A stretch of 64,000 nucleotides of DNA from Oscillatoriales cyanobacterium (GCA_011390955.1 JAABRM010000027.1:29081-93080), one strand, 5' to 3'; shown: positions 34,055-43,921, counted from the stretch's first letter. Numbers and translations: made by a program. Notes: generated by a model not told the origin, from the letters alone.

Positions 34055-34291
34055 ATGAAAACCAAACAGCTAAATTTGGCAATTTCTGAATCCCTCTGGC
34101 AAGATTTGGAGTTTCTCGCCAAGGCAACGGATCAATCTCTTGAGTCTCTAGCCGTCAATTGCATTTTGCACCAGTTGCCCCAGGTACGCCAGCAAGTACG
34201 CGAACTCGACGAATTCCTAGAAAAAGTAAATCCTGAGAATATTCATGGCGAAATTGGCTTAAAGGAGATAGCCGTTAGTTATGTCCCCTAG
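34055..34291 (+). CDS. Antitoxin partner of MazF
   Basis: 78 residues from MKTKQLNLAISESLWQDLEF, a ribbon-helix-helix-like N-terminus (alternating hydrophobics, then ATDQSLESLAVNCIL). The C-terminal half is acidic, as in toxin-binding tails. The ATG at 34055 fits the domain better than the one at 33992. It overlaps mazF by 11 bases. Confidence 0.8.
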   Translation: MKTKQLNLAISESLWQDLEFLAKATDQSLESLAVNCILHQLPQVRQQVRELDEFLEKVNPENIHGEIGLKEIAVSYVP

Positions 34292-34634
34292 TTCTGAATT
34301 TTATGTTCCTAAACAAGGGGATGCGGTTTGGATCGACTTTAATCCACAGCTTGGACGAGAACAAGCGGGGCGGCGACCAGCTTTGGTGATTTCTCCGGGC
34401 CGATACAATCGCCGAGTTGGTCTGGTGCTGGTCTGCCCGATTACTCGTCAAGTTAAGGGATATCCTGGAGAAATCCCGATTCCAGAAGGGTTAGAGGTAT
34501 CGGGAGTTGTCTTATCAGACCAAGTTAAATCCTTTGATTGGCAAGCCAGAAAGATAGAGTTTATTTGCGAACTTCCTTCTACAGTTACGAATAGCGCGAT
34601 CGCTACTTTGCAAAAATTAATTCCTTTTCAGTAA
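34281..34634 (+). CDS. mazF: MazF/PemK-family endoribonuclease toxin
   Basis: 117 residues. GDAVWIDFNPQLGREQAGRR followed by PALVISP is the MazF hallmark with the catalytic Arg. VLVCPITRQVKGYPGEIPIP and GVVLSDQVKSFDW complete the family pattern. MazF cleaves RNA at short specific sequences. Antitoxin precedes it and overlaps. Appears intact. Confidence 0.95.
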   Translation: MSPSSEFYVPKQGDAVWIDFNPQLGREQAGRRPALVISPGRYNRRVGLVLVCPITRQVKGYPGEIPIPEGLEVSGVVLSDQVKSFDWQARKIEFICELPSTVTNSAIATLQKLIPFQ

Positions 34635-34661
34635 GTTAGTCTGTCCCGGAGGGATTATTTA

Positions 34662-34890
34662 AGAAACCGGGTTTCTGGCCAGAATTCTCGCGACCCACCC
34701 CAAATTTTCCATGAGAAACCCGGTTTCTGACCCCCACGACCCTACACCCCACGGCAAAGGGCAAAGCATTCGCGTAATAGGTTGCTGATTTAGAAACGGG
34801 GTAGAAACCGGGTTTCTATTATAGTTTTGGTGGGGTGACAGAGATAGTCTAAAGCCTGCCCCCGCGAAGGCGGGGGAAACCCGGTTTCTT
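34662..34890. repeat. AGAAACC elements after mazF
   Basis: A full palindrome-pair element at 34662-34728 and single arms near 34802 and 34877, with CCCGCGAAGGCGGGG hairpin and remnants of the composite-array family between them. No gene between mazF and the DUF29 gene. Confidence 0.8.
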
Positions 34891-34908
34891 GTCCCTTGAA
34901 CCAACGCC

Positions 34909-35451
34909 CTAGGGTAGCCAGTTTTCATCCAGAACTTGCTCTAGGTTAAAACCAGGCTCTGCGGGAATCATATCTGATTTCATCCCTGTGGCATCGAGAA
35001 ATAGTTTTCGCCCATTCTGGTATTCCTGAATAAAGTTTTCCTGGAGATAGTTTTTGAGACTGGGACTATCTTTGAGGATGAGTTGAATCTGCAAGCGAAA
35101 ATTTCTAATATTAAGAAACCGGGTTTCTAGCAGCATTTCTGTTTCTTCACAAAGATTTAAGCAAGAAACCCGGTTTCTAATTCGGATACAAGTTTCTCGT
35201 TCTTGTTCCCAATATTTGACTTTGAGCAAGTGTTCGCACAGTCGCATGAGGTAGCTACAAATCGCCCGTTTGTCTCTCTTTCCCAAACTTTTTATCTCCT
35301 CAATTAAATTCTCTAGGTCGATATGGCTGAAATCCTGGGTTTGCAACTGGGCTATCGTTTGTTCTAACCAAAGTTGATAGTCTTTGTCGTATAAGGGTAA
35401 TGTTGGTTTCATTTTTATCCCACAAGTTATTTTGAAATCTGTTCGGGACAA
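34909..35451 (-). CDS. DUF29-family protein with a palindrome-coded insert
   Basis: 180 residues, about 25 longer than its relatives. LYDKDYQLWLEQTIAQLQTQ, IDLENLIEEIKSLGKRDKRA and HLLKVKYWEQERETC are normal DUF29. Then about 20-26 foreign residues (RNRVSCLNLCEETEMLLETR) precede IRNFRLQIQLILKDSPSLKN, where the family pattern resumes. The insert is coded by the two AGAAACC palindromes at about 35113-35180 and keeps the frame. The start could be the internal ATG of MKPTLPLYDKDY (35412). Confidence 0.8.
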   Translation of the reverse strand: MSRTDFKITCGIKMKPTLPLYDKDYQLWLEQTIAQLQTQDFSHIDLENLIEEIKSLGKRDKRAICSYLMRLCEHLLKVKYWEQERETCIRIRNRVSCLNLCEETEMLLETRFLNIRNFRLQIQLILKDSPSLKNYLQENFIQEYQNGRKLFLDATGMKSDMIPAEPGFNLEQVLDENWLP

Positions 35452-35510
35452 GGTTCTGATTTTATTGTATCAGGGTATAATGGTATAAGTTTTATACCGA
35501 GGTATTGACG

Positions 35511-35630
35511 ATGGGGATGAATATTAAAGACCCTGATGTTCATGCCATGACTAAGGAATTAGCCCAGCTAACTGGGCTGAGTCTGACCGCAGCGGTGAAA
35601 TGGCCATTGCTCTGGGTCAACTTGAGAAAC
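35511..35630 (+). pseudogene. VapB-type antitoxin, frameshifted and truncated by a repeat
   Basis: MGMNIKDPDVHAMTKELAQL and TGLSLTAAV is the start of a VapB (Rv0623-type) antitoxin. A frameshift in GTGAAATGGCC follows; in the other frame MAIALGQLE continues the family pattern. The gene then ends in a 64-bp AGAAACC element (35625-35688). No vapC follows. Confidence 0.7.
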
Positions 35631-35688
35631 CGGGTTTCTGACCAAAATTGTCGCCACCCACCCCAAATTTTCTAGAAACCCGGTTTCT
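35625..35688. repeat. 64-bp AGAAACC palindrome-pair element
   Basis: Same length and layout as 30135-30198: AGAAACCGGGTTTCT, 34-base spacer with ATTGTCGCC...CCCCAAATTTTCT, then AGAAACCCGGTTTCT. Confidence 0.9.
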
Positions 35689-35767
35689 GACCCCACACCC
35701 TACACCCCACGGGAAAGGGCAAGGGCGAAGCATTTGCGAGTCTGCTTTAATATAAGAAATCCCTGCC

Positions 35768-36207
35768 CTAAACAATTGCATGAACTTTCTCATACTGTTC
35801 TCGATCGACGGTCATGGCATCCCAAATATCAATTTTTTGCTGAAGATTTAACCAAAGTTGCGGGCCATTAAGTAGGTGGGCAGAAATAAATGCACCACAG
35901 CCCCAATTAGAAGAAAAACTGTCATTCCCGCGAAGGCGGGAATCCACAGTCTATCGGGGGGGGAACCAAAAGTGCAATTAATTATGTTCATCTACTTACC
36001 CAAGGCTTTCCCCAGACGAATTGCCAGGTCTATGGTAATGGCTTTTTTGCCATGTATTATTTCATTAACTGTCTCTGCGGATACATTTAAAGCTTTGGCA
36101 AATTCAGCTTCAGCGATTTGTAAATCATCTAAAATGTCTGCCAGAACTTCCCCTGGATGAGCGGGTCTTTTAAGTCTGTTATTGACGATATTTTCTAGGT
36201 TTTGCAT
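35768..36207 (-). pseudogene. higA: higA antitoxin gene interrupted by MITE-A
   Basis: The first 71 codons read a normal HigA/XRE-type antitoxin (RPAHPGEVLADILDDLQIAE, the helix-turn-helix, then DLAIRLGKALG) and then stop inside MITE-A (35871-35996). If the 126-base element and one copy of the duplicated TA are removed, the frame continues NGPQLWLNLQQKIDIWDAMT to a TAG at 35768, giving 103 residues, the normal HigA length. The reconstruction is exact, so this is a recent clean insertion. The partner higB is upstream and also damaged. Confidence 0.93.
35871..35996. mobile_element. MITE-A copy 3, 126 bp, inside higA
   Basis: Inverted ends AGTAGGTGGGCAG / TTCATCTACT flanked by TA (35869-35870 and 35997-35998). 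It interrupts the antitoxin frame at codon ~70. Confidence 0.95.
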
Positions 36208-36388
36208 GATATATTAGTTGGTTGTTGTTTGTTGTTTGTTGCCCTTCGGCTTCGCTCAGGGCAAGATTGTTGGTTGTTGGTTGTTGTTTGTTGTTTGTTG
36301 TTTGTTGTTGGTTGTTTGTTGTTTGTTGTTTGTTGGGTAGGGATTATGCATGTTGTTGGTTGTAGGGGCGAAGCATTCGGGCGACAAT
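36208..36388. repeat. GTTGTTGGTTG simple repeats between higB and higA
   Basis: About 120 bases of TTGTTTG/GTTGTTG units, then arms of the GTAGGGGCGAAGCATTCG family that continue into the 3' end of higB. Confidence 0.75.
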
Positions 36389-36676
36389 TTATGACACAAA
36401 AAGAAAAGTATTCTGTCCGAATGCTTCGCCCTTGCCCTGTTCAAACTTAAAAGTGATGCGCCAATTTCCCGATAAAGCAATAGACCAAGTTTCTTTTCTG
36501 TCGCCTTTTAGTTCATGTAGATTGTATCCAGGAATTTTCAAGTCGTCTAGGCATGATGCTGAGTCGAGCGCTTCCAGCCTAACTCTAATTCTTTTCTCAA
36601 ATTCTTTGGGTATTCCTTTGTTATTGCCCTCTCTAAAAAATGCGCCTAATCTTTTATTCTTAAAATCTTTAATCAT
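36389..36676 (-). pseudogene. higB: higB (RelE-type) toxin gene with altered tail
   Basis: From the ATG at 36676: MIKDFKNKRLGAFFREGNNK, RVRLEALDSASCLDDLKIPG and YNLHELKGDRKETWSIALSG then NWRITFKFEQG, a normal HigB/RelE body of ~85 residues. After FEQG the usual ending (a D/E-Y-x-D-Y-H-type tail) is replaced by KGEAFGQNTFLFVS, which is read from an intergenic repeat. MITE-A copy 4 ends five bases upstream of the ATG and would replace the ribosome binding site. The toxin is probably not made or not active. Confidence 0.8.
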
Positions 36677-36681
36677 TGTTA

Positions 36682-36829
36682 AGTAGGTGGGCAGAAATAA
36701 ATGCACCAGAGACCATATCACAAGAAAAACTGTCATTCCCGCCCCACGCATTCGCGGGGGTAAACTCCGACGGGAATCCAAAGCCTATCGGCGGGGAACG
36801 AAAAGTGCAATTAATTATGTTCACCTACT
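36682..36829. mobile_element. MITE-A copy 4, 148 bp, at the higB start
   Basis: TA (36680-36681), AGTAGGTGGGCAG ... TTCACCTACT, TA (36830-36831). Internal sequence is nearly the same as copy 2, with the CGGGGGTAAACTCCGACGGG insertion that copies 1 and 3 lack. Confidence 0.93.
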
Positions 36830-36876
36830 TAAAATATGGCCAGTTAAAAATTCGCCCTGCGCTGGTTAACATTCAC

Positions 36877-37128
36877 TCATAATTGGGAAATCGGGTAAGT
36901 TTCTCCGGCTTTGGCGGCGCGAATAGACTCTTGTAAGTCAGCTAGAATCTGAGTTTTTGGCTCATTTTCATCAACGGGGTTGAGTCCACTGAGGGTTGAA
37001 TAGAGTTCGATGGAAGTGATTTTTTGCAACAAACTGTTCCAAACTGCGATGGGAATAATTACTTCAGTTTTTTCCCCTTGAGCATTGGAAATATATTTAA
37101 CTAGAGTTTGAAGTTCGGAAATATTCAT
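36877..37128 (-). CDS. Orphan antitoxin-like protein
   Basis: 83 residues: MNISELQTLVKYISNAQGEK, TEVIIPIAVWNSLLQKI, then an acidic half ending DLQESIRAAKAGETYPISQL. This matches a common cyanobacterial antitoxin type found upstream of RelE- or PIN-type toxins. The expected toxin position (below 36877) holds only ~45 bases before MITE-A copy 4, so the partner is lost. Confidence 0.65.
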   Translation of the reverse strand: MNISELQTLVKYISNAQGEKTEVIIPIAVWNSLLQKITSIELYSTLSGLNPVDENEPKTQILADLQESIRAAKAGETYPISQL

Positions 37129-37209
37129 TTATAGGCTCATTTATGGAAGGTGCAGAAGGGCAAGTTTTGGATGACGGTGACAATGATTATATCGCCATAA
37201 TTTTAATGT

Positions 37210-37401
37210 AGCCTAGGGTATTGCGGATTTTGCTGCTATCCACGACGAGGGCACCTAGGAGGCGATCGCTTCGGCGTTGCGGATGCAATATCGCGATAGC
37301 GTTGCGGATGCAATATCGCATGACCGCATTCGTAGGGTGGGCAAAAAATTTTGTTACCCACCTTACCATATAATATGATGGTGGACTTTTGCCCACCCTA
37401 C
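37210..37401. repeat. Repeat block paralogous to 33478-33829, hairpin uninterrupted
   Basis: Same order as the 33.5-kb block, with about two 24-mers and a full GTAGGGTGGGC...GCCCACCCTAC hairpin (37332-37401). It serves as the empty-site reference for MITE-A copy 2. Confidence 0.85.
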
Positions 37402-37430
37402 AATATAAAATCCTGAGTCCGAAGGTGGCT

Positions 37431-37684
37431 ATGGAAGCGTTGCGAATCTTTGCCAAACCTGTGAATGGTCAACTGGTTATTGACCTACCTCCTTCACTGA
37501 AGCGCGATCGCGTTAGCGTGCCGGAGGCGAATTGTACTTATGAAGCGATCGTTCTCTGTGCGATATCCGAGGAGTCCGTTGCCACTCCACGCCGCCGCCA
37601 GCCTTCGGCAAAACTAGCGGGTTTCGCTTGCTTGACGATTTAATCGCATCTGCTACCCCTGAGTCAGATTGGGATTTGTCCTGA
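37431..37684 (+). pseudogene. Degraded paralogue of the antitoxin at 29793
   Basis: MEALRIFAKPVNGQLVIDLP matches the 29793 protein. At the HIP1 site that follows (GCGATCGC) about 24 bases beginning GTTAGCGTGCCGGAGGCGA are inserted before the CTTATGAA homologous sequence. Later the codons for TMYLLDD are shortened and the frame is lost before a homologous PESDWDLS end. Two lesions make it inactive. Confidence 0.75.
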
Positions 37685-37713
37685 ATGCTGAAAATTGACG
37701 AATTTGCTGTTTA

Positions 37714-37863
37714 AGAAACCGGGTTTCTGCTCCCCTGCTCCCCTGCTGATGGCGGGCTCCCCTGCCCCCTGCCCCCCTGCTCCCCTGCCCCCCTGCTCCC
37801 CTGCCCCCCTGCTCCCCTGCACCCCACACGAGGCAGTAGGAGCAGAGGAGAAACCCGGTTTCT
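37714..37863. repeat. AGAAACC element whose spacer is replaced by octamers
   Basis: Left arm AGAAACCGGGTTTCT (37714-37728), then ~115 bases of GCTCCCCT/GCCCCCCT octamers, then the right arm AGAAACCCGGTTTCT (37849-37863). The normal 34-base spacer is absent, so one repeat family has been inserted in another. Confidence 0.85.
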
Positions 37864-37927
37864 GACCCGATACTAATCTTTTTTTGCTTTATCTAACTCC
37901 AGAAGCTCATTCACCCGCATGGCGATT

Positions 37928-38778
<851 letters not shown>

Positions 38779-38815
38779 TAGATCAACAACCTCTACTGAA
38801 TAGCGCTTAATCTTG

Positions 38816-38879
38816 ATAAACCGGGTTTCTGACCAGAATTGTCGCCAAAAACCCCAAATTGTCTAGAAACCCGGTTTCT
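38816..38879. repeat. 64-bp AGAAACC palindrome-pair element
   Basis: ATAAACCGGGTTTCT, 34-base spacer ACCAGAATTGTCGCC..., AGAAACCCGGTTTCT. Same length as the 30135 and 35625 copies. Confidence 0.9.
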
Positions 38880-38900
38880 GACCCCACACCCTACACCCGA

Positions 38901-39405
38901 CGACAAAGGGCAAGGGCGAAGCATTCGCGTAATAGGTTGCGCGTTGGTAGCGAAAATTCACGGCGCGAATGCTGTCGCCCCTACGAAATTATTGTCCCCT
39001 GTATGATTGTCCCCTGTAGGGGCGAAGCATTGGCCACGACAATGTTTGTATCCCCACCCAAATTTACATTGGCCAATGCTTCGCCCTATACCGCGTAACA
39101 GATTGCTGATTGTTTGCGAAAATTCACGGCGCAAATGCGATCGCCCCTACACCGACCCCACCGCAAAGGGCGAAGCATTCGCGTAATAGGTTGCTCGTTG
39201 GTTGCGAAAATTCACGGCGCGAATGCTGTCGCCCCTACAAAATTATTATCCCCTGTATGATTATCCTCTGTAGGGGTTTTCGCATTGGCCACGACCATGT
39301 TTAGATCCCCACCCAAATTTATCTTGGCCAATGCTTCGCCCTATTCTGTGTAACAGATTGCTGATTGCTTGCGAAAATTACCTGCGCGAATGCGATCGCC
39401 CCTGC
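38901..39405. repeat. Composite array: short unit, two 15-bp tandems, long unit, repeated twice
   Basis: Short unit (38901-38984), two 15-mers, long unit (39016-39150), short unit (39152-39238), two 15-mers, long unit (39271-39405). The pattern matches 32487-32898 but with two instead of four 15-mers. Bases 39405-39527 hold octamers and two overlapping GCGATCGC sites. Confidence 0.85.
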
Positions 39406-39527
39406 ACCCCGGCGCCCCTGCCCCTCGGCTCCCCTGCCCCCCTGCACCTTTCTAGATATTTCTGGATTCACGCTCCATCCCCTTTGATTTTCGACCAAGG
39501 TGGCGATCGCGATCGCAAGATACATGG

Positions 39528-40424
39528 CTAACTGGAAATCATGCCTAGGCTACGCATTAACTCTACCTCTTGACGCAGCCCTTCTTCTAGGGTTCGGGGG
39601 AAAAAGTCTAAATCTCGTTGGGCGGCATCATGGGGATAGGCTTTGTCTTCTTGGAGGCGCAGGATTTGCTCGCGGCGTACAGGCGATCGCTCTTTTAAGA
39701 TATTTTCTAGAATTGTGGCTGACCAGACTCCTGCATTGAGGGGTAAAGATATCTGGCGTACTGGTTTGCCGAGTAGTTTTCCGACTAAAGTTAGCAGTTC
39801 TCGGAAGGTGACAACCGTCCCACCAGAGAGGTCATAAGCCCCTTGGATATGGGGTCTTTGAAGTGCGGTTAAGATGGCTTGGGCTAAGTCCTCAGCATGA
39901 ACTGGTTGTATGAGGTTGTCACCAGCGCCAAAGACGGGAAAGAAGCCGTAGCGATCGCAGAATTTTATCAGTTTATGCAGGTTCTTATCTCGGTGGGAAC
40001 CATATATCATCGTAGGGCGCAATAGGCTATAACTACCTGGATATTCTGTGATTTTATTTTCTATAACTCTATACTCTCTAGAGTATTGATTGTATTTAGA
40101 ATAAACACCCGTTGTGCCAATAACAACTAATCGTGGATTTTGTCCAGCTTCTCTTAGACAGTCCATAATAACTGGAATATGTCTAATCGAGGCAATATGA
40201 ACAATAGTTTTTGGGCAAAACTGGCTTAATATTTCCTGCCAAGTTTTTACTGTAAAACTATCCCCTCTTAAGTATTTAATCTTTAAATTTAGTTGAGTGA
40301 GTTGACTAATATCGCTGGTTGGCCTTAATAAACAACCAATTTCAATATTAGTATTAATTTTATCTAAATACTGTAACAGCAAACTACCTACTAAACCCGT
40401 TGCTCCTGTGACTATCAAGTCCAT
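39528..40424 (-). CDS. NAD-dependent epimerase/dehydratase (extended SDR)
   Basis: 298 residues. A Rossmann start MDLIVTGATGLVGSLLLQYL (G-x-x-G-x-x-G), SLLRPTMIYGS near the catalytic region, and HAEDLAQAILTAL and YDLSGGTVVTFRELLTLVGK typical of sugar-nucleotide reductases/epimerases. The classic Tyr-x-x-x-Lys is not evident; YSKYNQYSREYRVIENK holds candidate residues. It is the last gene of the minus-strand glycan cluster, 4 bases after the glycosyltransferase at 40429. Substrate unknown. Confidence 0.82.
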   Translation of the reverse strand: MDLIVTGATGLVGSLLLQYLDKINTNIEIGCLLRPTSDISQLTQLNLKIKYLRGDSFTVKTWQEILSQFCPKTIVHIASIRHIPVIMDCLREAGQNPRLVVIGTTGVYSKYNQYSREYRVIENKITEYPGSYSLLRPTMIYGSHRDKNLHKLIKFCDRYGFFPVFGAGDNLIQPVHAEDLAQAILTALQRPHIQGAYDLSGGTVVTFRELLTLVGKLLGKPVRQISLPLNAGVWSATILENILKERSPVRREQILRLQEDKAYPHDAAQRDLDFFPRTLEEGLRQEVELMRSLGMISS

Positions 40425-40428
40425 TCAA

Positions 40429-41538
40429 TTACCTACCCATATTATATTTTTTCAAAACTGTTTCATAAACATCAAGTGTTTCTTCAAGCATACGGCTGAA
40501 TTTAAAGTTAGATTCGTATATTTGGCGGGAATTTTTACTCATCTCGATTCTAAGTTGGGTATTAGTAACGACTTGCTCAAGTCTTTCTTGGAGTATATTA
40601 ACATCACCTCTGGGAACGCAATATCCATTTACTCCATCGATTATAGCTTCAGATACTCCGCCAACATTAGAAGCTACTACAGGCAAACCTGCTCGCATAG
40701 CCTCAAGAATCGTGCGAGGAAACCCTTCCCAATGTGATATTAATGTAAAAATCTGTGCCTTTGCTAAAATTTCTTCCGGCCTATCGCAATATCCTAAGAA
40801 TTTTACCCTATCCGACATATTTTTCTGGCTTACATAAGTCTTAATATCGGCTAATTTTGGTCCATCACCTACTAAATCTAAATGAACCTCCGAAAGATTT
40901 TGTAAAGCATTAATCAACGTCAGATGATCTTTCTGCTTGTCAAAGCGAGCTATCATCACAATACGGATAAGATTAGAATCAACTGTATTTGCTCTTAACT
41001 CATTCGGAATATCTGGCATACCATTGCGAACGGTTAAAAGTCTCTCTGGACTCATACCAGAGCTAATAGCAATTTGTCGATCATACTCAGACACACAAAT
41101 AATTTTATCTGCTAATGGCTCAGTCAGCCGCTCGAGTATTTGATAAATTGAGCGGCTTGGCTCTGGAACTCCTTGTGTAAATGCCCATCCATGAGCGGTA
41201 AAAAGGCAGGGTTTATTGGCTAGATTAGCAGCTAACCGTCCCAAAATTCCAGCTTTGCTGGAGTGAGTGCTAACTAAATCCGGTTGAAACTGGTGGATGA
41301 TTTTCTTTATAAAAAATAAAGTTTTTGCTTCATCTACTGGTTTTATTTTATTGGATAAAGTCGCACAAGATATTGAAGCAATTCCAGACTTTTCAAGATA
41401 TCTGTTGTAGTAACCTTGGCCACCTGTAATCACTAAGATATCGTGTCCTTCTTGAATTAAAGATTTCGCTAAATCTCTCACATGAACTTGGGCTCCGCCC
41501 ACGGTATCCGATCTGGTTATTACAAAAAGTATTTTCAT
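40429..41538 (-). CDS. Glycosyltransferase family 4
   Basis: 369 residues, GT-B fold. The start MKILFVITRSDTVGGAQVHV, LFTAHGWAFTQGVPEPSRS in the acceptor half, and SHWEGFPRTILEAMRAGLPV with the E-x7-E motif in the donor half. It would add a sugar to a lipid-linked glycan at the cytoplasmic membrane face. Part of the polysaccharide cluster. Donor and acceptor are not readable from sequence. Confidence 0.9.
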   Translation of the reverse strand: MKILFVITRSDTVGGAQVHVRDLAKSLIQEGHDILVITGGQGYYNRYLEKSGIASISCATLSNKIKPVDEAKTLFFIKKIIHQFQPDLVSTHSSKAGILGRLAANLANKPCLFTAHGWAFTQGVPEPSRSIYQILERLTEPLADKIICVSEYDRQIAISSGMSPERLLTVRNGMPDIPNELRANTVDSNLIRIVMIARFDKQKDHLTLINALQNLSEVHLDLVGDGPKLADIKTYVSQKNMSDRVKFLGYCDRPEEILAKAQIFTLISHWEGFPRTILEAMRAGLPVVASNVGGVSEAIIDGVNGYCVPRGDVNILQERLEQVVTNTQLRIEMSKNSRQIYESNFKFSRMLEETLDVYETVLKKYNMGR

Positions 41539-41645
41539 CGTCAGTTTCTATTTATATTTTATCAGCTAAAACAACCTCGTTTATTTCAATATTTATCAAA
41601 TTACAATCATTGTTACCATAGCAGAATCATTAATTAATACAATCA

Positions 41646-42776
41646 TTAATTTCTTGCTTTGTTTAAAGCTTCTATATAAGGTTCTGGGACTTGCCCAGCC
41701 CACCATCTAGCGTGATGAGAATATATCCAAACATAGCGATCTGTGTACTTCAACGCAAAGCCTAAAGATTTCTCAAAACTTTCAGGTGTAAAATAATTGT
41801 TGTTAAAATTACTCCTGTCCCAAACATCTCCTTGATCTATCCATAATCCAAAACTGGCTCGATAATGTTCTCTAAACTGATCCTTGACGCTAGTTGTTTC
41901 TAAACCCCTGTTGTATATGTAATCATAAGCTTGTTGAAACTCTTCTTCTGTTTGATAAGCATAAGACTGTTCCCAGCCATCAAAAACCAAGTTTTCAGGA
42001 TTAGCTGCTTCTAGCAATCCATCTAAAAAAGAAGGCAATAAACCATAGTCAGAATCTTTTAAAGACTTTTTGTAAGCTAAATTATACCCAAAAGTTAAGA
42101 TAATTTTGATATTAGGATAGATTTGATTCATAGCTTGCATAAATTCTCTTCCTCGTTGCTTAACTTTTTTCTGGTATTCTGGAAAACTATATTCTGACCG
42201 ACGTGCCTGCACGAGATAACGAAAAGGTTTGCCGTAATATTCTTCGGTATCTAATAAAATTCCTTTTAAGCCTGATTCCCGAGTTATCCGTGCGGCTAAA
42301 CGAGCGTTATCAATGACGGATTGAAAACTTTCATCATACCAGTCCACGTCACCTGGAGTTACATTAAATCGTAAAAAGTTGTCTGTAAATCTTTCAAAAT
42401 CAGTCTCGTTTAATGCATTAATTGACTGTGAATATTTTTCTGCATCTATAGCATTCACTCCCCATACATTCCAGCTAAACCGATTTCCAGTATCGTTGCT
42501 TGTTGCTGGTCTATCTTGGCCATTAATCTTCAAATCAAGAACTATTCCATCAAAAGGTATTTTCTCCATTTCTCGAATGTTTTCCTTGACATAAGTGGGA
42601 AATGGAGTTCCCCATCCCCACTCAATTATTTTTACATTTTTAATTTGACTCAAAGTTTGATTTTGGTAAAAAACAACTGTCAAAATACCAATCAAAACTA
42701 CAATAAAAAAGCGTACAATTTTCTTGTGGTAATTTTGAATATATTTTTTTGTTTTTTCTATCTTATTACTTAACAT
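41646..42776 (-). CDS. Hypothetical membrane-anchored protein, possibly a TIM-barrel glycoside hydrolase
   Basis: 376 residues. A basic N-terminus with one helix (FFIVVLIGILTVVFYQ, about 23-38) makes it a single-pass or secreted protein. The rest has barrel-like strands rich in Asp/Glu/Trp: FDGIVLDLKING, LKGILLDTEEYYG, IILTFGYNLAY, YVWIYSHHARWW. The LDTEEYYG strand end is a good place for an acidic catalytic pair. I do not recognise the exact family. Location within the cluster suggests trimming or release of the polymer outside the cytoplasm. About 100 bases separate it from the next gene. Confidence 0.6.
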   Translation of the reverse strand: MLSNKIEKTKKYIQNYHKKIVRFFIVVLIGILTVVFYQNQTLSQIKNVKIIEWGWGTPFPTYVKENIREMEKIPFDGIVLDLKINGQDRPATSNDTGNRFSWNVWGVNAIDAEKYSQSINALNETDFERFTDNFLRFNVTPGDVDWYDESFQSVIDNARLAARITRESGLKGILLDTEEYYGKPFRYLVQARRSEYSFPEYQKKVKQRGREFMQAMNQIYPNIKIILTFGYNLAYKKSLKDSDYGLLPSFLDGLLEAANPENLVFDGWEQSYAYQTEEEFQQAYDYIYNRGLETTSVKDQFREHYRASFGLWIDQGDVWDRSNFNNNYFTPESFEKSLGFALKYTDRYVWIYSHHARWWAGQVPEPYIEALNKARN

Positions 42777-42820
42777 ATATGTATTAGCTAATATTTCATG
42801 TGGTTTGATTTTGAATTTAT

Positions 42821-43906
42821 TTATTGAATCTCTGATGTACTATCTATGGCAATTTTTGATAATAAGCTGGCTAACTTTGGAGCAGTAACTTGGAGACTAT
42901 ATTCTTTTTCTACTATCTTTCTTCCCATATTTCCCATGCGCTTTCTCTTTTCTGAATCGCTACTAAGCTCCTCAAAGGCATTTACCCACTCTTGGGTATT
43001 ACTTGCTAAAAATCCGTTGACTCCTTGACGAATCATTTTTTGGTTAACTCCTACTGGAGAACCTATTACTGGAACGCTGCATCCCATATATTGAATTAGT
43101 TTGAAGCCACATTTACCTCGTTCAAATGGGGTGTCAGTTAAAGGCATAATACCTACGTCAAATTTTTGCATTTCTGCCACTTCGGTATTGCCACACCAAT
43201 TCTTGATTTCTAATGAAACACCTTCTAATTCTAGCTGTGCTGCACCTATAGCAACTACTCTGGCTTTACCACCCGCGCAGATTTGCTGGAGAGCAGGATA
43301 TATTTCTTGAAAGTATCCTGCCGATCTGATTGGCGAACCAATCCACCCTATGGTAAAAATTTCGTTTTCTAACGGTGGGTTAATTGGATAAAGATCGAGG
43401 TTAATAACAGTTGGTATGACTTCTATCCATTTTGCTCCTACATTAACAGCTCTTGCCGCCAGATAGTCATTACCAACAATAACTAACTTTGCTCCTGCCA
43501 TTAATTTATCGATTTTTTTACCTAGTATAGATCTTACTAAAATAGATTTGTGTAAATCATAACGATGAAACGTTGCATCATCATAATCAACTACATAGGG
43601 CACTTTTGATGCAATTAGCAATAACTCAAGACTAGCAGGCACCCAAGGAAGAGCTTCTTTTTCTATCCAAATTAAATTGTATTTTTTAGATTGAAGTAAG
43701 TTAAATAATCGCTTACTATAGCTTTTTATAATGTAACTCAGAGAGCGCGGTTCACCTGTATAAAGAGATTTTATATACCTATCATCTAGTAAGGGGCTAA
43801 TCGTAATCTCAAATCCCTGCTGCTTTAAATAGGGCAAATATTGATAAGAACGGTAGCGGCTACTTGCTGCCAAAGAAGTATATCTACTTAGAAGTAAAAC
43901 TTTCAT
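42821..43906 (-). CDS. Glycosyltransferase family 4
   Basis: 361 residues. N-terminal MKVLLLSRYTSLAASSRYRS, FTIGWIGSPIRSAGYF opening the second Rossmann half, and FERGCGFK-like ERGKCGFKLIQYMGCSVPVI with the E-x7-E region. Typical GT-B enzyme of capsule/O-antigen loci. Follows the methyltransferase-like gene after 15 bases. Confidence 0.87.
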   Translation of the reverse strand: MKVLLLSRYTSLAASSRYRSYQYLPYLKQQGFEITISPLLDDRYIKSLYTGEPRSLSYIIKSYSKRLFNLLQSKKYNLIWIEKEALPWVPASLELLLIASKVPYVVDYDDATFHRYDLHKSILVRSILGKKIDKLMAGAKLVIVGNDYLAARAVNVGAKWIEVIPTVINLDLYPINPPLENEIFTIGWIGSPIRSAGYFQEIYPALQQICAGGKARVVAIGAAQLELEGVSLEIKNWCGNTEVAEMQKFDVGIMPLTDTPFERGKCGFKLIQYMGCSVPVIGSPVGVNQKMIRQGVNGFLASNTQEWVNAFEELSSDSEKRKRMGNMGRKIVEKEYSLQVTAPKLASLLSKIAIDSTSEIQ

Positions 43907-43921
43907 TTTTGATGTTTGACG

